Positions 1-8,352 are shown, counted from the stretch's first letter. The stretch is 64,000 nt of DNA from Cognatundibacterium crateris (GCF_010078235.1 NZ_JAABOS010000009.1:159595-223594), one strand, 5' to 3'. The notes: a model not told the origin generated them from the sequence alone. A program made the numbers and translations.

Positions 1-195
1 GTAAAGCCTGAGCTTATCGCCGTTATCCAAGGTCAACTCGCCATAATCCAAGCCTACTGTCGTCGTACTTTTATTCACAGTAGCGTCAGTATTTCTGACT
101 TCAGTCGTTAAAGTCCTTATTTCACTGACTCTGCTGATCGCCGTTGTCTTTCCTGCGCCTGTCGTGCCGCTAAATAATATTTTGTGCTCTGTCAT
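1..195 (-). CDS. MglA-like small GTPase, N-terminal part (cut by window edge)
   Basis: The minus strand encodes 65 codons from an ATG at 195 that run off the left edge with no stop. The peptide begins MTEHKILFSGTTGAGKTT, a textbook P-loop (GTTGAGKT) directly after a hydrophobic strand. It continues to TTTVGLDYGEL, which fits a switch I threonine region. This is the layout of the bacterial Ras-like GTPase group that includes MglA and the COG2229 ATP/GTP-binding proteins, which act in polarity and surface-motility switches. The start lies 11 bp after the stop of the unknown gene at 207-863, so the two are probably cotranscribed. The family call is good; the process it controls cannot be read here because the rest of the protein and its neighbours lie outside the window. 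Confidence 0.8.
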   Translation of the reverse strand, partial: MTEHKILFSGTTGAGKTTAISRVSEIRTLTTEVRNTDATVNKSTTTVGLDYGELTLDNGDKLRLY

Positions 196-206
196 TCCCC
201 TTCACC

Positions 207-863
207 TCACTTTGCAAATCGGGATAGATTGCTGCGTATCAAAGAAATCAAACCGGACCGTGAAATTCCCTTATCTTGCTCAATGCGCTTACTTTGTGGA
301 TCAGGGGACTTTTCATCTTCAGCAGCCACCTCTTCTAACAAATCATTGCTCAACAATTCCTCAACAAATAATCTGCATTTTTCCAATGCTAATCCTGTGT
401 GCGTCTGTAGCTTGCTCACCGACAGAACACGTTTGGTCAACAGCGTAGCGAAGCGAATACGGTCAGATGTATTGAGCAAGCCAGCCGGCGGCCAACGCTT
501 TAAGCGATAGGATTGTTCCGGGTTAATGGCTGATGTTTTTTGTTGGTCTTGCCTGAGATTGATTAAATTTCCTATCCGATTAAGTGCAGCTTCAATTTCT
601 GCAGAATTTAAAGGTAAGCGTAAAAACTTTTCACCGGTTTCAGTGGCAGAAAAACAGAGCTCGTGAACGAATTCACCCTGGATTTCCTCTGATGGAATTT
701 GAGCGTATGGGCTGCCATAAATAATCAATTGTGCATCGCTGTCCTGATACTGCCACTTATGTTCAAGTCTGAAATCCAGGACACGGACATAGGAAGCAAA
801 CAGTGCAGCATCACGCGGATTGACGCCGATCAATCGAAAATTAAACACCTTTTTGACAGACAT
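207..863 (-). CDS. Unknown protein, putative partner of the adjacent small GTPase
   Basis: This is an open frame of 218 codons starting at MSVKKVFNFRLIG. That ATG has a GGAG five bases upstream, whereas the upstream in-frame ATG at 893 has no ribosome site, so I chose 863. I do not recognise the family. The N-terminal 70 residues look like a small alpha/beta domain (FNFRLIGVNPRDAALFASYVRVLD). The middle is charged. Residues about 125-180 (WPPAGLLNTSDRIRFATLLTKRVLSVSKLQTHTG in outline) could be a compact helical or winged-helix unit. The C-terminus is polar and low in complexity. It contains no signal peptide or membrane segment, so it is cytoplasmic. Tight linkage to the GTPase suggests a regulator or effector of it; that role is inference. 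Confidence 0.6.
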   Translation of the reverse strand: MSVKKVFNFRLIGVNPRDAALFASYVRVLDFRLEHKWQYQDSDAQLIIYGSPYAQIPSEEIQGEFVHELCFSATETGEKFLRLPLNSAEIEAALNRIGNLINLRQDQQKTSAINPEQSYRLKRWPPAGLLNTSDRIRFATLLTKRVLSVSKLQTHTGLALEKCRLFVEELLSNDLLEEVAAEDEKSPDPQSKRIEQDKGISRSGLISLIRSNLSRFAK

Positions 864-1827
864 TACGGCTCCAATTTTTGACGTGCAATTCATCTACATT
901 TATTGGTTTTGAACTCATGATTTATCACCAATACCCGTATTTTTCCGATAAAAAAATAGCGCTAACGCTCTAAGAAAACACTCGCTTTAGTCAACTTAAA
1001 ATCCAAAAATTTCGCCTTTTTAGAAACTACCCGACGAACCATTATCAAGGAAACATTGTTTCCAATTAATTAAAAATAAAACGGTTTTTCTTCATTAAGA
1101 AAACCAAAATAACTTGCCTTGAATCAATAATATAAAAGCGTGATTGAGTTAGATATTGCCCTTTAGTGCAAAACAGAAACGAATCATCGCGAATTTGTTA
1201 AACAATGAAAAAACATATTTTCCTATCATGCAAAATCAATTTTCTTCGATATCACTGCGAGCTCGTCAAGCTTTGTCAAAACACAAAATAGCGAAGTCAC
1301 AGCAGCAAATTTGCTGACTATCTGAAAGTCAAAAAAGGAAATAGAGAGAATTGAACAGGAACAGGCGACACAACGAAGAGGCTGCGATGTAATTCAGCGA
1401 TCATTACAGTTTTACAGGCTACATCGCATGTTCAAAAGTACGCCGCGACTGGAGTTTGATTTCCTGCGCTGATGGCGACACTGCGTAAAATGGGCTAAGC
1501 GCCAGGCTTTGCGCGCGCCACACAGCAATTGCATTCTGCATCGGCGATGAATCACGAATGGCTATGCATTCAGGGGAAACGAGCGGTAGCTCTATCCCAA
1601 GTGAGATTTTTATAATGACTGGAAATGTTAGTGCCAAATTACATTTAGATTCATCGTATCTCCATGACCGAATTATAAAAAATATTTCTGTTCAAAAAAA
1701 ATTGATAAAAATTAATTCAATGTCATTTCAAAACAACAAATTAAATAAATTTAAAAAACTTAGTTTCCATATAAATTTTGACATGATAAATTAAAAACAC
1801 TGAGTCAAATTGATAAGGTGAATAGCG
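864..1827. other. AT-rich intergenic region without a supportable gene
   Basis: This is about 960 bp, clearly richer in A and T than its surroundings, especially 1020-1250 and 1650-1800. A short inverted repeat (GGTTTT, CTT, AAG, AAAACC arms) lies near 1083-1105. Two short overlapping open frames at 1419-1637 (minus) and 1558-1794 (plus) have no ribosome site and no family resemblance, so I do not call them. The right end carries the promoter region of the exporter gene, including TTGACA at 1778-1783, but I see no convincing -10 at the proper distance. The composition suggests a boundary of an acquired island. Confidence 0.5.
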
Positions 1828-3135
1828 ATGTCGCAGTCCGTTACCCCCAGCAGTCCCCTGTTCCGCCATGAAGTCACTGCCGCACAAAGTCAGCAATGGA
1901 TGGGGGCGATTCGGCTGGCACAACCTGTGTCTTCCTGGCTGATCGCCCTGGTCGCAGCTTGCCTCAGCATCGCTTTAATCGCCTACATCACCCTTGGCAG
2001 TATCACTAAAAAAGCCCGCGTCACGGGTCTGACTTTGCCCGTCTCTGGCAGCCTCAGTGTGATCGCGCCTGGCACTGGCGTCTTGCGGCAATTACTGGTC
2101 AAGGAAGGACAGCTGGTACAAGCCGGACAAGCCCTGTTTGAACTCAATACCGAACGCATGGGCGATCAGGGTGAAATCACTGCCTTAATCGCACAGCAGT
2201 TAGCGGCGCGCCAGCATAGTCTGGAAACCGAACAAAGACAGCGCAGTAGCCAGACCCGTGACAAAAAATCCGCATTGCAATCCCGCCTCAGCAATCTGCA
2301 GACAGAACAACAGCAATTGAATCAGGAAATCACACTGGCACAGCGCCGCCAGCAACTGGCGCAAGAAAGTCTGCGTAAATTTGAACAATTAGAAAAAAGC
2401 GGCTACGTCTCCACCGCCCAGACACAGCAAAAGCAGGAAGAATTACTCGACCTGTCGAGTCGCTTATCCACGCTGCAGCGCAATCAGCTCCAGCTCGCCG
2501 CCAATCAACTCGCCTTACGCGCTGAGCTCACCGACCTCGATAACCAGCTCGCCAATGACCAGGCCCAGCTGCAGCGCAGTCTGGCCAGCTTAAAACAAGA
2601 GAGCGCAGAAAACAGCAATCGTAAATCCACCCTGATCACCGCCCCGCAGGACGGCATCGTCAGTGTGCTCGGCTATGCTGCCGGACAAACCGTCACCGCC
2701 GGTCAAAATGTGCTGACCCTGTTACCGAAGCAAAGCGAACTCGAAGTCCAGCTCTACGCCCCCAGCCGCACCGCTGGTTTTGTGCGTGCCGGGCAAACCG
2801 TACTGATCCGCTACCAGGCCTTTCCTTACCAAAAATTCGGCTTACAACAAGGCACGGTCACCGACGTCAGCAGCACCCCAATCGCACCGAATGAATTACC
2901 CGCCCACCTCGCCAGCACCATACTCAGCAACGCCCAACAAAGCCTGCAAGGCTTTAACAGCAATGAAGCCCTGTACCGCATCAAAGTCAGACTCGCGCAA
3001 CAGAACATAGAAGCCTATGGCCAAAGCCAGCCACTCAAACCCGGCATGACACTGGAAGCGGACATCTTGCAAGACAGCCGGAAAATCTGGGAATGGGTAT
3101 TAGAGCCAGTGCTGGCGGTGACGAAACGCAGTTGA
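1828..3135 (+). CDS. HlyD-family adaptor of a peptide ABC exporter
   Basis: This is a 435-residue membrane fusion protein. After a short cytoplasmic leader there is one membrane segment at about residues 36-57 (SWLIALVAACLSIALIAYI). A lipoyl-like half with GTGVLRQLLVKEGQLVQAGQ follows. Residues about 115-265 form a long Gln-rich coiled coil. The second lipoyl half (APQDGIVSVLGYAAGQTV) and a beta-barrel ending in PGMTLEADILQDSRKIWEWVLEP close the protein. This is the CvaA/HlyD architecture that bridges an inner-membrane ABC exporter to an outer-membrane TolC channel. AAGGTG sits upstream of the ATG. It is the first gene of a cluster holding a double-glycine precursor and a C39 ABC transporter, so its substrate is probably that peptide. 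No TolC gene is in the window. Confidence 0.9.
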   Translation: MSQSVTPSSPLFRHEVTAAQSQQWMGAIRLAQPVSSWLIALVAACLSIALIAYITLGSITKKARVTGLTLPVSGSLSVIAPGTGVLRQLLVKEGQLVQAGQALFELNTERMGDQGEITALIAQQLAARQHSLETEQRQRSSQTRDKKSALQSRLSNLQTEQQQLNQEITLAQRRQQLAQESLRKFEQLEKSGYVSTAQTQQKQEELLDLSSRLSTLQRNQLQLAANQLALRAELTDLDNQLANDQAQLQRSLASLKQESAENSNRKSTLITAPQDGIVSVLGYAAGQTVTAGQNVLTLLPKQSELEVQLYAPSRTAGFVRAGQTVLIRYQAFPYQKFGLQQGTVTDVSSTPIAPNELPAHLASTILSNAQQSLQGFNSNEALYRIKVRLAQQNIEAYGQSQPLKPGMTLEADILQDSRKIWEWVLEPVLAVTKRS

Positions 3136-3207
3136 GGTGGTGTGAAGGCTGCAAGACGAAAAGCAGGATAGTGCAGGAAAGAACAGGCAGCGTAAAGAAT
3201 TCGATCA

Positions 3208-3239
3208 CCGGACAGAACGGCTAAGGCCACTCTGTCCGG
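3208..3239 (+). terminator. Hairpin after the adaptor gene
   Basis: A perfect 9-bp stem (CCGGACAGA at 3208-3216 with TCTGTCCGG at 3231-3239) encloses a 14-base loop 70 bp after the adaptor stop codon. The run of A after it gives no uridine tract for the plus strand, so it is a weak terminator or a processing/attenuation hairpin. Confidence 0.35.
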
Positions 3240-3290
3240 GTCGAAAAAACCGTTCAAGGTGTCAGATACCGGGAACGGAGGCAGCAAAGC

Positions 3291-3335
3291 TAACCCGTAT
3301 AGGATGGGTTAGTTCAACTTAACCATGTATAGGAT
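3291..3335 (+). promoter_or_regulatory. Nested repeats in front of the precursor peptide gene
   Basis: Two direct copies of GTATAGGAT stand at 3297-3305 and 3327-3335, exactly 30 bp apart. GGGTTA at 3306-3311 can pair either with TAACCC at 3291-3296 or, by its last five bases, with TAACC at 3320-3324. The two stems are mutually exclusive. The second GTATAGGAT carries the likely ribosome site (AGGA) of the precursor gene. Either a dimeric repressor site or an RNA switch would fit. Confidence 0.35.
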
Positions 3336-3344
3336 TAACACAAA

Positions 3345-3689
3345 ATGCGTTTAATTACAAATGATGAGTTAGAAGCGGTTTCAGGTGGTTTGATGTCTGT
3401 TAAAAGTCGTGGTGGCTTTAAAGGAACAAAGCCGTCAAAACCAGCGGGATCAAAGGAGCAGAGTCTTGGCTCAAAAGTAGTAGATGAATCTATATCAGAA
3501 GTCGTAAAAAAAGGCGTAGGTGACGCATATGACAAGGCGAAGGAGGCAGTGGATAGCGCCTATGAAAAGATCAAAGGATGGATGAGTTCTGATGATCCTA
3601 CTGAAACCTTTGGCAATGATACCTATGCTGATATGGGATATGACGCATATGACTATGATGCTTTTTATGATCGAACAGAGATGGCATAA
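3345..3689 (+). CDS. Double-glycine-leader peptide precursor (putative class II microcin or other exported peptide)
   Basis: This 114-residue protein starts with MRLITNDELEAVSGG, a canonical double-glycine leader (ELxxVSGG) recognised and cut by C39 peptidases after GG. That leaves a predicted exported product of 99 residues. The first third of the product is basic and Gly/Ser/Lys-rich. The middle (about residues 45-78 of the precursor) looks like an amphipathic helix with repeated AYDKAKEA/AYEKIKG units. The tail is strongly acidic and rich in Asp and Tyr (GYDAYDYDAFYD). There are no cysteines, so no disulfides or lanthionines. Genes for an HlyD adaptor and a C39 ABC exporter flank it. I recognise the leader but not the mature peptide. 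Antibacterial activity is inferred from context; an adhesin or signal peptide is also possible. Confidence 0.8.
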   Translation: MRLITNDELEAVSGGLMSVKSRGGFKGTKPSKPAGSKEQSLGSKVVDESISEVVKKGVGDAYDKAKEAVDSAYEKIKGWMSSDDPTETFGNDTYADMGYDAYDYDAFYDRTEMA

Positions 3690-3696
3690 ATGATTT

Positions 3697-3733
3697 AATT
3701 CACTGGCTGATTCTTTATATCAGCCAGTGAATT
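3697..3733 (+). terminator. Perfect 15-bp hairpin between precursor and membrane gene
   Basis: AATTCACTGGCTGAT at 3697-3711 pairs perfectly with ATCAGCCAGTGAATT at 3719-3733 around a 7-base loop. It starts seven bases after the precursor stop codon and ends 33 bp before the next start. Only a weak T-rich tail (TTGTTAG) follows. It would either partly terminate transcription or protect the 3' end of a short precursor mRNA, giving more precursor than downstream product. Confidence 0.7.
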
Positions 3734-3766
3734 TGTTAGTGCATTGATTTTGAGGTCAGACATTTT

Positions 3767-4285
3767 ATGAAACTTATGTTTGCTAATTTTTCCGATTGGC
3801 TTTTATCAGAAAAAAATGGGAGTTGGTGGCAGTACGCCCTGTTGCGTTCGACGATAGGTTTTTTACTGACAATTTGTGTGGCTTTTTTAATTGAGTTGTA
3901 TGTTGAGGGGTTAGATTGCTTAGATAACATAGAATTTCTTACAATTAATTTTGATGAATTAATTAAAAATATGGAAAAAATAATTGTTATTGATGTACTT
4001 TTTATTCCCGCATATGAAACGCTTATTTTTATTGGTATCTGCCGGGTATTAAATTTTTTCATACAGGAAAAAGTGTTTACCTGTCTTGCTGCAGGATTAG
4101 TTGCAGGGTTGATTCATTTTTACGTTAAAGATTACTACGCTATGGTGACTTGCATTAGTTTTACGATTAGCGCTGGTGCATATTTTGTATGGCAGAAAAG
4201 AAAACAAGCATACTTAGTTTGTTTCACCATGCATGCGTTACATAATTTATTTGCTCTTTCGCTGGATGAATTTGTATTTATTTAA
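3767..4285 (+). CDS. CPBP-like intramembrane protein, candidate immunity or processing factor
   Basis: This 172-residue hydrophobic protein has four to five membrane segments. It is visibly AT-richer than the transporter gene downstream. The segment PAYETLIFIGICRVL resembles motif 1 of CPBP (Abi/Rce1-like) intramembrane proteases, but the usual EExxxR pair is reduced to a single Glu. Later LIHFYV and the end segment MHALHNLFAL supply histidines in the places where motifs 2 and 3 occur. Members of this superfamily often stand in bacteriocin loci, where they give self-immunity or help maturation. The position between precursor and exporter supports that use, but the degenerate catalytic motif argues for a non-proteolytic role. 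The ATG follows a weak ribosome site. Family assignment is moderate; function is inference. Confidence 0.6.
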   Translation: MKLMFANFSDWLLSEKNGSWWQYALLRSTIGFLLTICVAFLIELYVEGLDCLDNIEFLTINFDELIKNMEKIIVIDVLFIPAYETLIFIGICRVLNFFIQEKVFTCLAAGLVAGLIHFYVKDYYAMVTCISFTISAGAYFVWQKRKQAYLVCFTMHALHNLFALSLDEFVFI

Positions 4286-4461
4286 GCCTGAATTGTAATA
4301 AATTTCCTCAAGAAATTTACGTTTGAAGTTTGGGCAAATTTTCCACCGATCCAATGGTCATTACTGGCAAAATTTTTTAATATTTTGTATATGTGCAATG
4401 GCGCGACACTCAAATCAAAGCCACTGCAGCTATAAATAGAATAACTAGGTAATCCAATTTA

Positions 4462-6588
4462 ATGAAACCCCTCCTCCAAACCGAATCCAGCGAATGCGGC
4501 CTAGCCTGTCTCGCCATGATCGCCTCGCACTACGGCTATCACACTGATCTGCCGGAGTTGCGGCGTAAGTTTGCGATCAGTCTGAAAGGTGCGACGCTCG
4601 CGCAGTTAATGCGGCATGCGTCGGCTTTGCATTTGTCGACCCGGCCTTTGCGCTTGGAACTGGATGAGTTATCTGAGTTGCAGTTGCCCTGCATTTTGCA
4701 TTGGAATCTGAATCACTTCGTCGTCTTAAAAAAGGTGACTAAAAACTGGCAGGGTAAAGTCAGCCTGACGCTACTGGATCCGGCGGTCGGTGAGCGCCGC
4801 GTCTCGCTGGAAGAGGCCTCGGCGCATTTTACCGGCGTCGCTTTGGAGTTATTACCCAGCGCGGCCTTTGTCGCCAAAGATGAGCGCAAGCGCATTGCGA
4901 TCCGTGACTTAACCGGACACATTCTGGGGCTGCGTCCTGCGATTGCCAAGGTAATGTTGCTTGCGCTGGCACTAGAGATTTTTGCGATTTGCTCGCCCTT
5001 GTTTAATCAGTTTGTGATCGATGAAGTGATCGTGAGCGGGGACAAGGAATTACTCACGGTGCTGGTGTTTGGTTTTGCCTTGCTGATGGTCACGCAGACC
5101 GCGATTAGCCTGGCGCGCAGCTGGTTTCTGATGCGCTGGAGTATGGACATCAGCTTTCAATGGAGTGCGCGCGTGTTTGCGCATCTGACCCATTTACCGG
5201 TTTCTTTTTTTGAAAAGCGCCATCTGGGCGATGTGGTGTCGCGCTTTGGCAGCATAGGTGCAATCCAGAGCACGCTGACCAGCCTGTTTGTAGAAAGCGC
5301 GCTCGATGGGCTGATGGCCTTGCTCGCGCTGGGCATGATGCTGGTCTACAGCCTCAAACTGTCGGCCCTGGTGTTGGTGACGGTCTTAATTTATGCGTTG
5401 TTACGCTGGGCTTTTTACCAGCCTTTCCGAGAAGCCTCGCAAGAACGTCTGATCCTGTCATCCAAAGAGAACAGCCACTTCCTGGAAACCCTGCGTGCGG
5501 TGACGCCTTTAAAATTATTTGGCCGTGAAGAAGAACGCCGTGCACGCTGGCTGAATCTCAAAATGGATGTACAGAACCGCGACATCAAGACCCAGAAAAT
5601 GTCTATTCTGTTCAAGGTCGCCAACACCACGCTGTTCGGTATGCAGGGGCTGGCCTTGTTTTACATCGGTGCCGGACAAGTCATGCAGAATGCGCTCACG
5701 GTCGGTATGCTGATGGCTTTTTCCAGTTATGCCGGGACCTTCTCAGGCCGCTTCTTCAGCCTGATCGATTTGTTTGTGAACCTCAAAATGCTGAGCCTGC
5801 ATAGCGAACGGCTGGCCGATATCGTGCTGGAAGAAGCCGAAACCGATCAGGCCTTAGAAACCGATCTGTCCCGTATCCAGCCCGCCATCACGCTCAACAA
5901 CATCAAATTCCGTTATGCCGATGGCGAACCCTGGGTACTCAATGGCATCCACCTCAGCATCCCGGCTGGACAAAGTATCGCCTTAGTCGGCCCCAGTGGC
6001 TGCGGCAAAACCACGCTGTGCAAAATCATCCTGGGCCTGTTAAAACCAACCGAAGGTGAAATTCTGATCGATGGCATCCCGGTCAGACAACTGGGCCTGA
6101 AAGCCTACCGCCAGCTGGTCGGCACCGTGATGCAGGATGATGTCTTGCTGGCGGGCTCCATCATGGACAACATCAGCTTCTTTGATGCCCACACCGACCG
6201 TGACCGGGTTGAACGCTGCGCGCGTCAGGCTGCGATTCATGAAGACATCAGCGCCATGCCCATGGGCTACCAAACCCTGGTCGGCGACATGGGCAGCAGC
6301 CTGTCCGGCGGCCAGAAACAACGCGTGTTACTGGCACGCGCCTTATACAAACAACCGAAAATTCTGGCCCTGGACGAAGCCACCAGCCACCTCGATGTCG
6401 AGAATGAACACAAAGTCAACCAGGCACTGGCCAGCCTCAACTTAACCCGCATCATGGTCGCGCACCGACCCGAAACCATCAACGCCGCCCAACGCGTAGT
6501 GGCCTTGCGTGAGGGGCAGGTGGTGGAAGTCAGGGGTTGTGTGGAAGTCGCAGCAGATGCTGAGGCTGAGGTGGTGCGGGTGGCTTGA
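4462..6588 (+). CDS. C39 peptidase-containing ABC exporter
   Basis: This is a 708-residue peptide exporter of the CvaB/LagD type. The N-terminal C39 domain (about 1-130) has the oxyanion Gln6, catalytic Cys12 in TESSECGLAC, His84 in LNHFVVL and Asp105 in LLDPA, so it should be active. A six-helix transmembrane domain follows (about 155-440). The nucleotide-binding domain has Walker A GPSGCGKTT near 510, signature LSGGQKQR near 613, Walker B ILALDEAT near 634 and an H-loop (VAHRPET). It cuts double-glycine leaders and moves the peptide across the inner membrane with the HlyD adaptor at 1828-3135. Its gene is set 176 bp after the membrane protein gene and is GC-richer than it. The last 20 residues are a Val/Ala/Glu-rich extension. 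Confidence 0.93.
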   Translation: MKPLLQTESSECGLACLAMIASHYGYHTDLPELRRKFAISLKGATLAQLMRHASALHLSTRPLRLELDELSELQLPCILHWNLNHFVVLKKVTKNWQGKVSLTLLDPAVGERRVSLEEASAHFTGVALELLPSAAFVAKDERKRIAIRDLTGHILGLRPAIAKVMLLALALEIFAICSPLFNQFVIDEVIVSGDKELLTVLVFGFALLMVTQTAISLARSWFLMRWSMDISFQWSARVFAHLTHLPVSFFEKRHLGDVVSRFGSIGAIQSTLTSLFVESALDGLMALLALGMMLVYSLKLSALVLVTVLIYALLRWAFYQPFREASQERLILSSKENSHFLETLRAVTPLKLFGREEERRARWLNLKMDVQNRDIKTQKMSILFKVANTTLFGMQGLALFYIGAGQVMQNALTVGMLMAFSSYAGTFSGRFFSLIDLFVNLKMLSLHSERLADIVLEEAETDQALETDLSRIQPAITLNNIKFRYADGEPWVLNGIHLSIPAGQSIALVGPSGCGKTTLCKIILGLLKPTEGEILIDGIPVRQLGLKAYRQLVGTVMQDDVLLAGSIMDNISFFDAHTDRDRVERCARQAAIHEDISAMPMGYQTLVGDMGSSLSGGQKQRVLLARALYKQPKILALDEATSHLDVENEHKVNQALASLNLTRIMVAHRPETINAAQRVVALREGQVVEVRGCVEVAADAEAEVVRVA

Positions 6589-6660
6589 ACGCACCACCCG
6601 CTGTCTGAGCCGGGTGGAGTTGATAGGCTGAATCCAGATCTGGCTCAGACCAAACGGAAC

Positions 6661-7524
6661 TCAATGCACGTGATTGAAAATCTCGTGTAATTCTTCGAAA
6701 TGGTCTTCCAGTTCGTCATGCGACAAACCGAGGAATTCGCAGGCCAGGCGGCCGCCCTTGTCCCATTCGGCCAGGTTTTCACGGCCATGGTATTTGTGGA
6801 TACTGAATTCTGCGACCAGGCATAAGGCGATCAGGCTGCGCACGCTGTCGTCGGTGGCGGCATCGGTCAGTGCCTGATAATCATGGTGCAGCAGGATCGC
6901 TGACGATACCTGCTCAGGCAAACCCCAGGTTCTGGCCATCAGTGCACCGATAGAGGTGTGGCTGGTACTGTGCTTTTCCTGCTCAACTTCGGTGAACTTC
7001 ACATCGGCCGCTTCATTCGCGATGTCCAGTGTGTTCTGATAGTCAGGAAAACGTTCCAGCAGCAGCGGAATACCGATGTCGCAAAATAAACCAAAGGTAT
7101 GCGCCAGATCGGGCTGGCTGACCCGCATACGGCTGGCCAGATGCGCCATTGCCTGTGCGCGTTTGGATGAAAAATCCCAGAACTTGGTGAGATTCACATT
7201 CTCTACCTGTACGCTTTGTCGCGCGATGATCCCGGTCATCAACAAACCACACTGACGCAAACCGAGTAACTGTACCGCATGCTCGACCGAGGTCGCCTTC
7301 AGGCGCAGGCCAAAAAAAGAAGAATTGGTCAGTTTCAGCAGTGAAGCTGACAAGGCCACATCATTCGCGATAGTCGCCGCTAAGCGGCGCGTGCTGGGCT
7401 CAGTATTGGCTAATTCATGCTGAACATCTGCCAGCATACTGGGCCGGGGCGGTATCCGTATGGTTTTGACCAGCGCGTCTACCGACTGCTCGTTCGCTAC
7501 GGATAATTGTGTTGTTGAAGTCAT
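6661..7524 (-). CDS. HDOD domain protein
   Basis: This is a 287-residue protein made almost entirely of an HDOD domain, a relative of HD phosphohydrolases that has lost the catalytic metal site and is used as a signalling or protein-binding module. Family hallmarks are IPPRPSMLADVQHEL, the segment ANDVALSASLLKLTNSSFFGL, AVQLLGLRQCGLLMTGI and the DIGIPLLLERFPDYQ region. No GGDEF, EAL, receiver or CheW module is attached. I start at the ATG at 7524; a TTG seven codons upstream is the alternative, and neither has a clear ribosome site. It is a single-gene unit, convergent with the exporter gene. Related stand-alone proteins act in motility, biofilm or c-di-GMP networks; the role here is unknown. 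Confidence 0.85.
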   Translation of the reverse strand: MTSTTQLSVANEQSVDALVKTIRIPPRPSMLADVQHELANTEPSTRRLAATIANDVALSASLLKLTNSSFFGLRLKATSVEHAVQLLGLRQCGLLMTGIIARQSVQVENVNLTKFWDFSSKRAQAMAHLASRMRVSQPDLAHTFGLFCDIGIPLLLERFPDYQNTLDIANEAADVKFTEVEQEKHSTSHTSIGALMARTWGLPEQVSSAILLHHDYQALTDAATDDSVRSLIALCLVAEFSIHKYHGRENLAEWDKGGRLACEFLGLSHDELEDHFEELHEIFNHVH

Positions 7525-7815
7525 GGTCGGGCGAGATGGGATCAAACCGGGCGTCGCTGTCCCGTCTTTGGGCGGTCAGGCGCAAGCTAAAACGCATTCT
7601 AAACCAAACATTACTATCGGGAAATGGAAATAACAGAAAAACCCTGCTGGCAGCCAGACTTAAGCAGAAACAGGCAGCAAGTGCCAGTTTGCCCGCTGTC
7701 TGCCTGCTTTCCGCGCATTCTGTGCACTATCCGTGAGCGACCGGCAGCAGGAAGATAAGACAAAGGGACACCACCCAAAGCGGGCGGTGCAGGTACTGAC
7801 AAATTTATTTAAGAT

Positions 7816-8286
7816 TTATTTAAGCGGAATCACGATATTGCGCTCAACCGGCACCGCCGTCACACTGTTTTTGGGTGAACCGTCGATCAGTTTGTCGGAA
7901 TAAGTCAGGTAGACCAGCGCATTACGCTTTTGGTCGACCATACGCACGATTCTTAACTTTTTAAACAGAATAGACAGGCTTTGATTGAAGACTTCGTCCT
8001 GTTGCTTGAGCGGACCGGGGAAGCTGATAGGACCAACCTGACGGCAGGCAATCGAGGCTTCAGCCTTATCTTCCGCGAATCCCAGGCCACCTGAAATGCC
8101 ACCGGTCTTGGCACGCGACACATAGCAAGTCACGCCATTCACCTTAGGATCATCATAGGCTTCTACCACCACCTTGTGATCAGGGCCGATCAGCTTAAAG
8201 GCAGTATCAACGCTACCCACGGTTTCTGCGTGTGCCAGCATGGTCTGACCAGCGAGTGCTGCCATGACTATCCATTGAGCTTTCAT
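7816..8286 (-). CDS. creA: CreA family periplasmic protein
   Basis: This is a 156-residue exported protein. The ATG at 8286 is preceded by AGGA and opens a signal peptide ([20 protein letters not shown], cut before [10 protein letters not shown]). The mature part shows the CreA family sequence: [58 protein letters not shown] in outline, with two conserved cysteines likely to form a disulfide. The ending [22 protein letters not shown] is also typical. The biochemical role of CreA is not established in any organism; in enterobacteria its gene lies upstream of creBCD, which are absent here. It stands alone downstream of the amino acid permease, separated from it by a strong terminator. Confidence 0.9.
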   Translation of the reverse strand: MKAQWIVMAALAGQTMLAHAETVGSVDTAFKLIGPDHKVVVEAYDDPKVNGVTCYVSRAKTGGISGGLGFAEDKAEASIACRQVGPISFPGPLKQQDEVFNQSLSILFKKLRIVRMVDQKRNALVYLTYSDKLIDGSPKNSVTAVPVERNIVIPLK

Positions 8287-8352
8287 ATTTATCGTCCTGA
8301 TGAGATTAAGGCTGGGTAACAAGAAAAATTCGAATAAAAATTCGAAAAATTT

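Noticed and set aside
164..510. Plus-strand open frames over the left end
   Set aside because: They are antisense to the GTPase and its partner gene, which have a P-loop and a ribosome site.
1419..1794. Two short overlapping open frames on opposite strands
   Set aside because: They have no ribosome site, no family resemblance, low-complexity translation and lie in AT-rich sequence.
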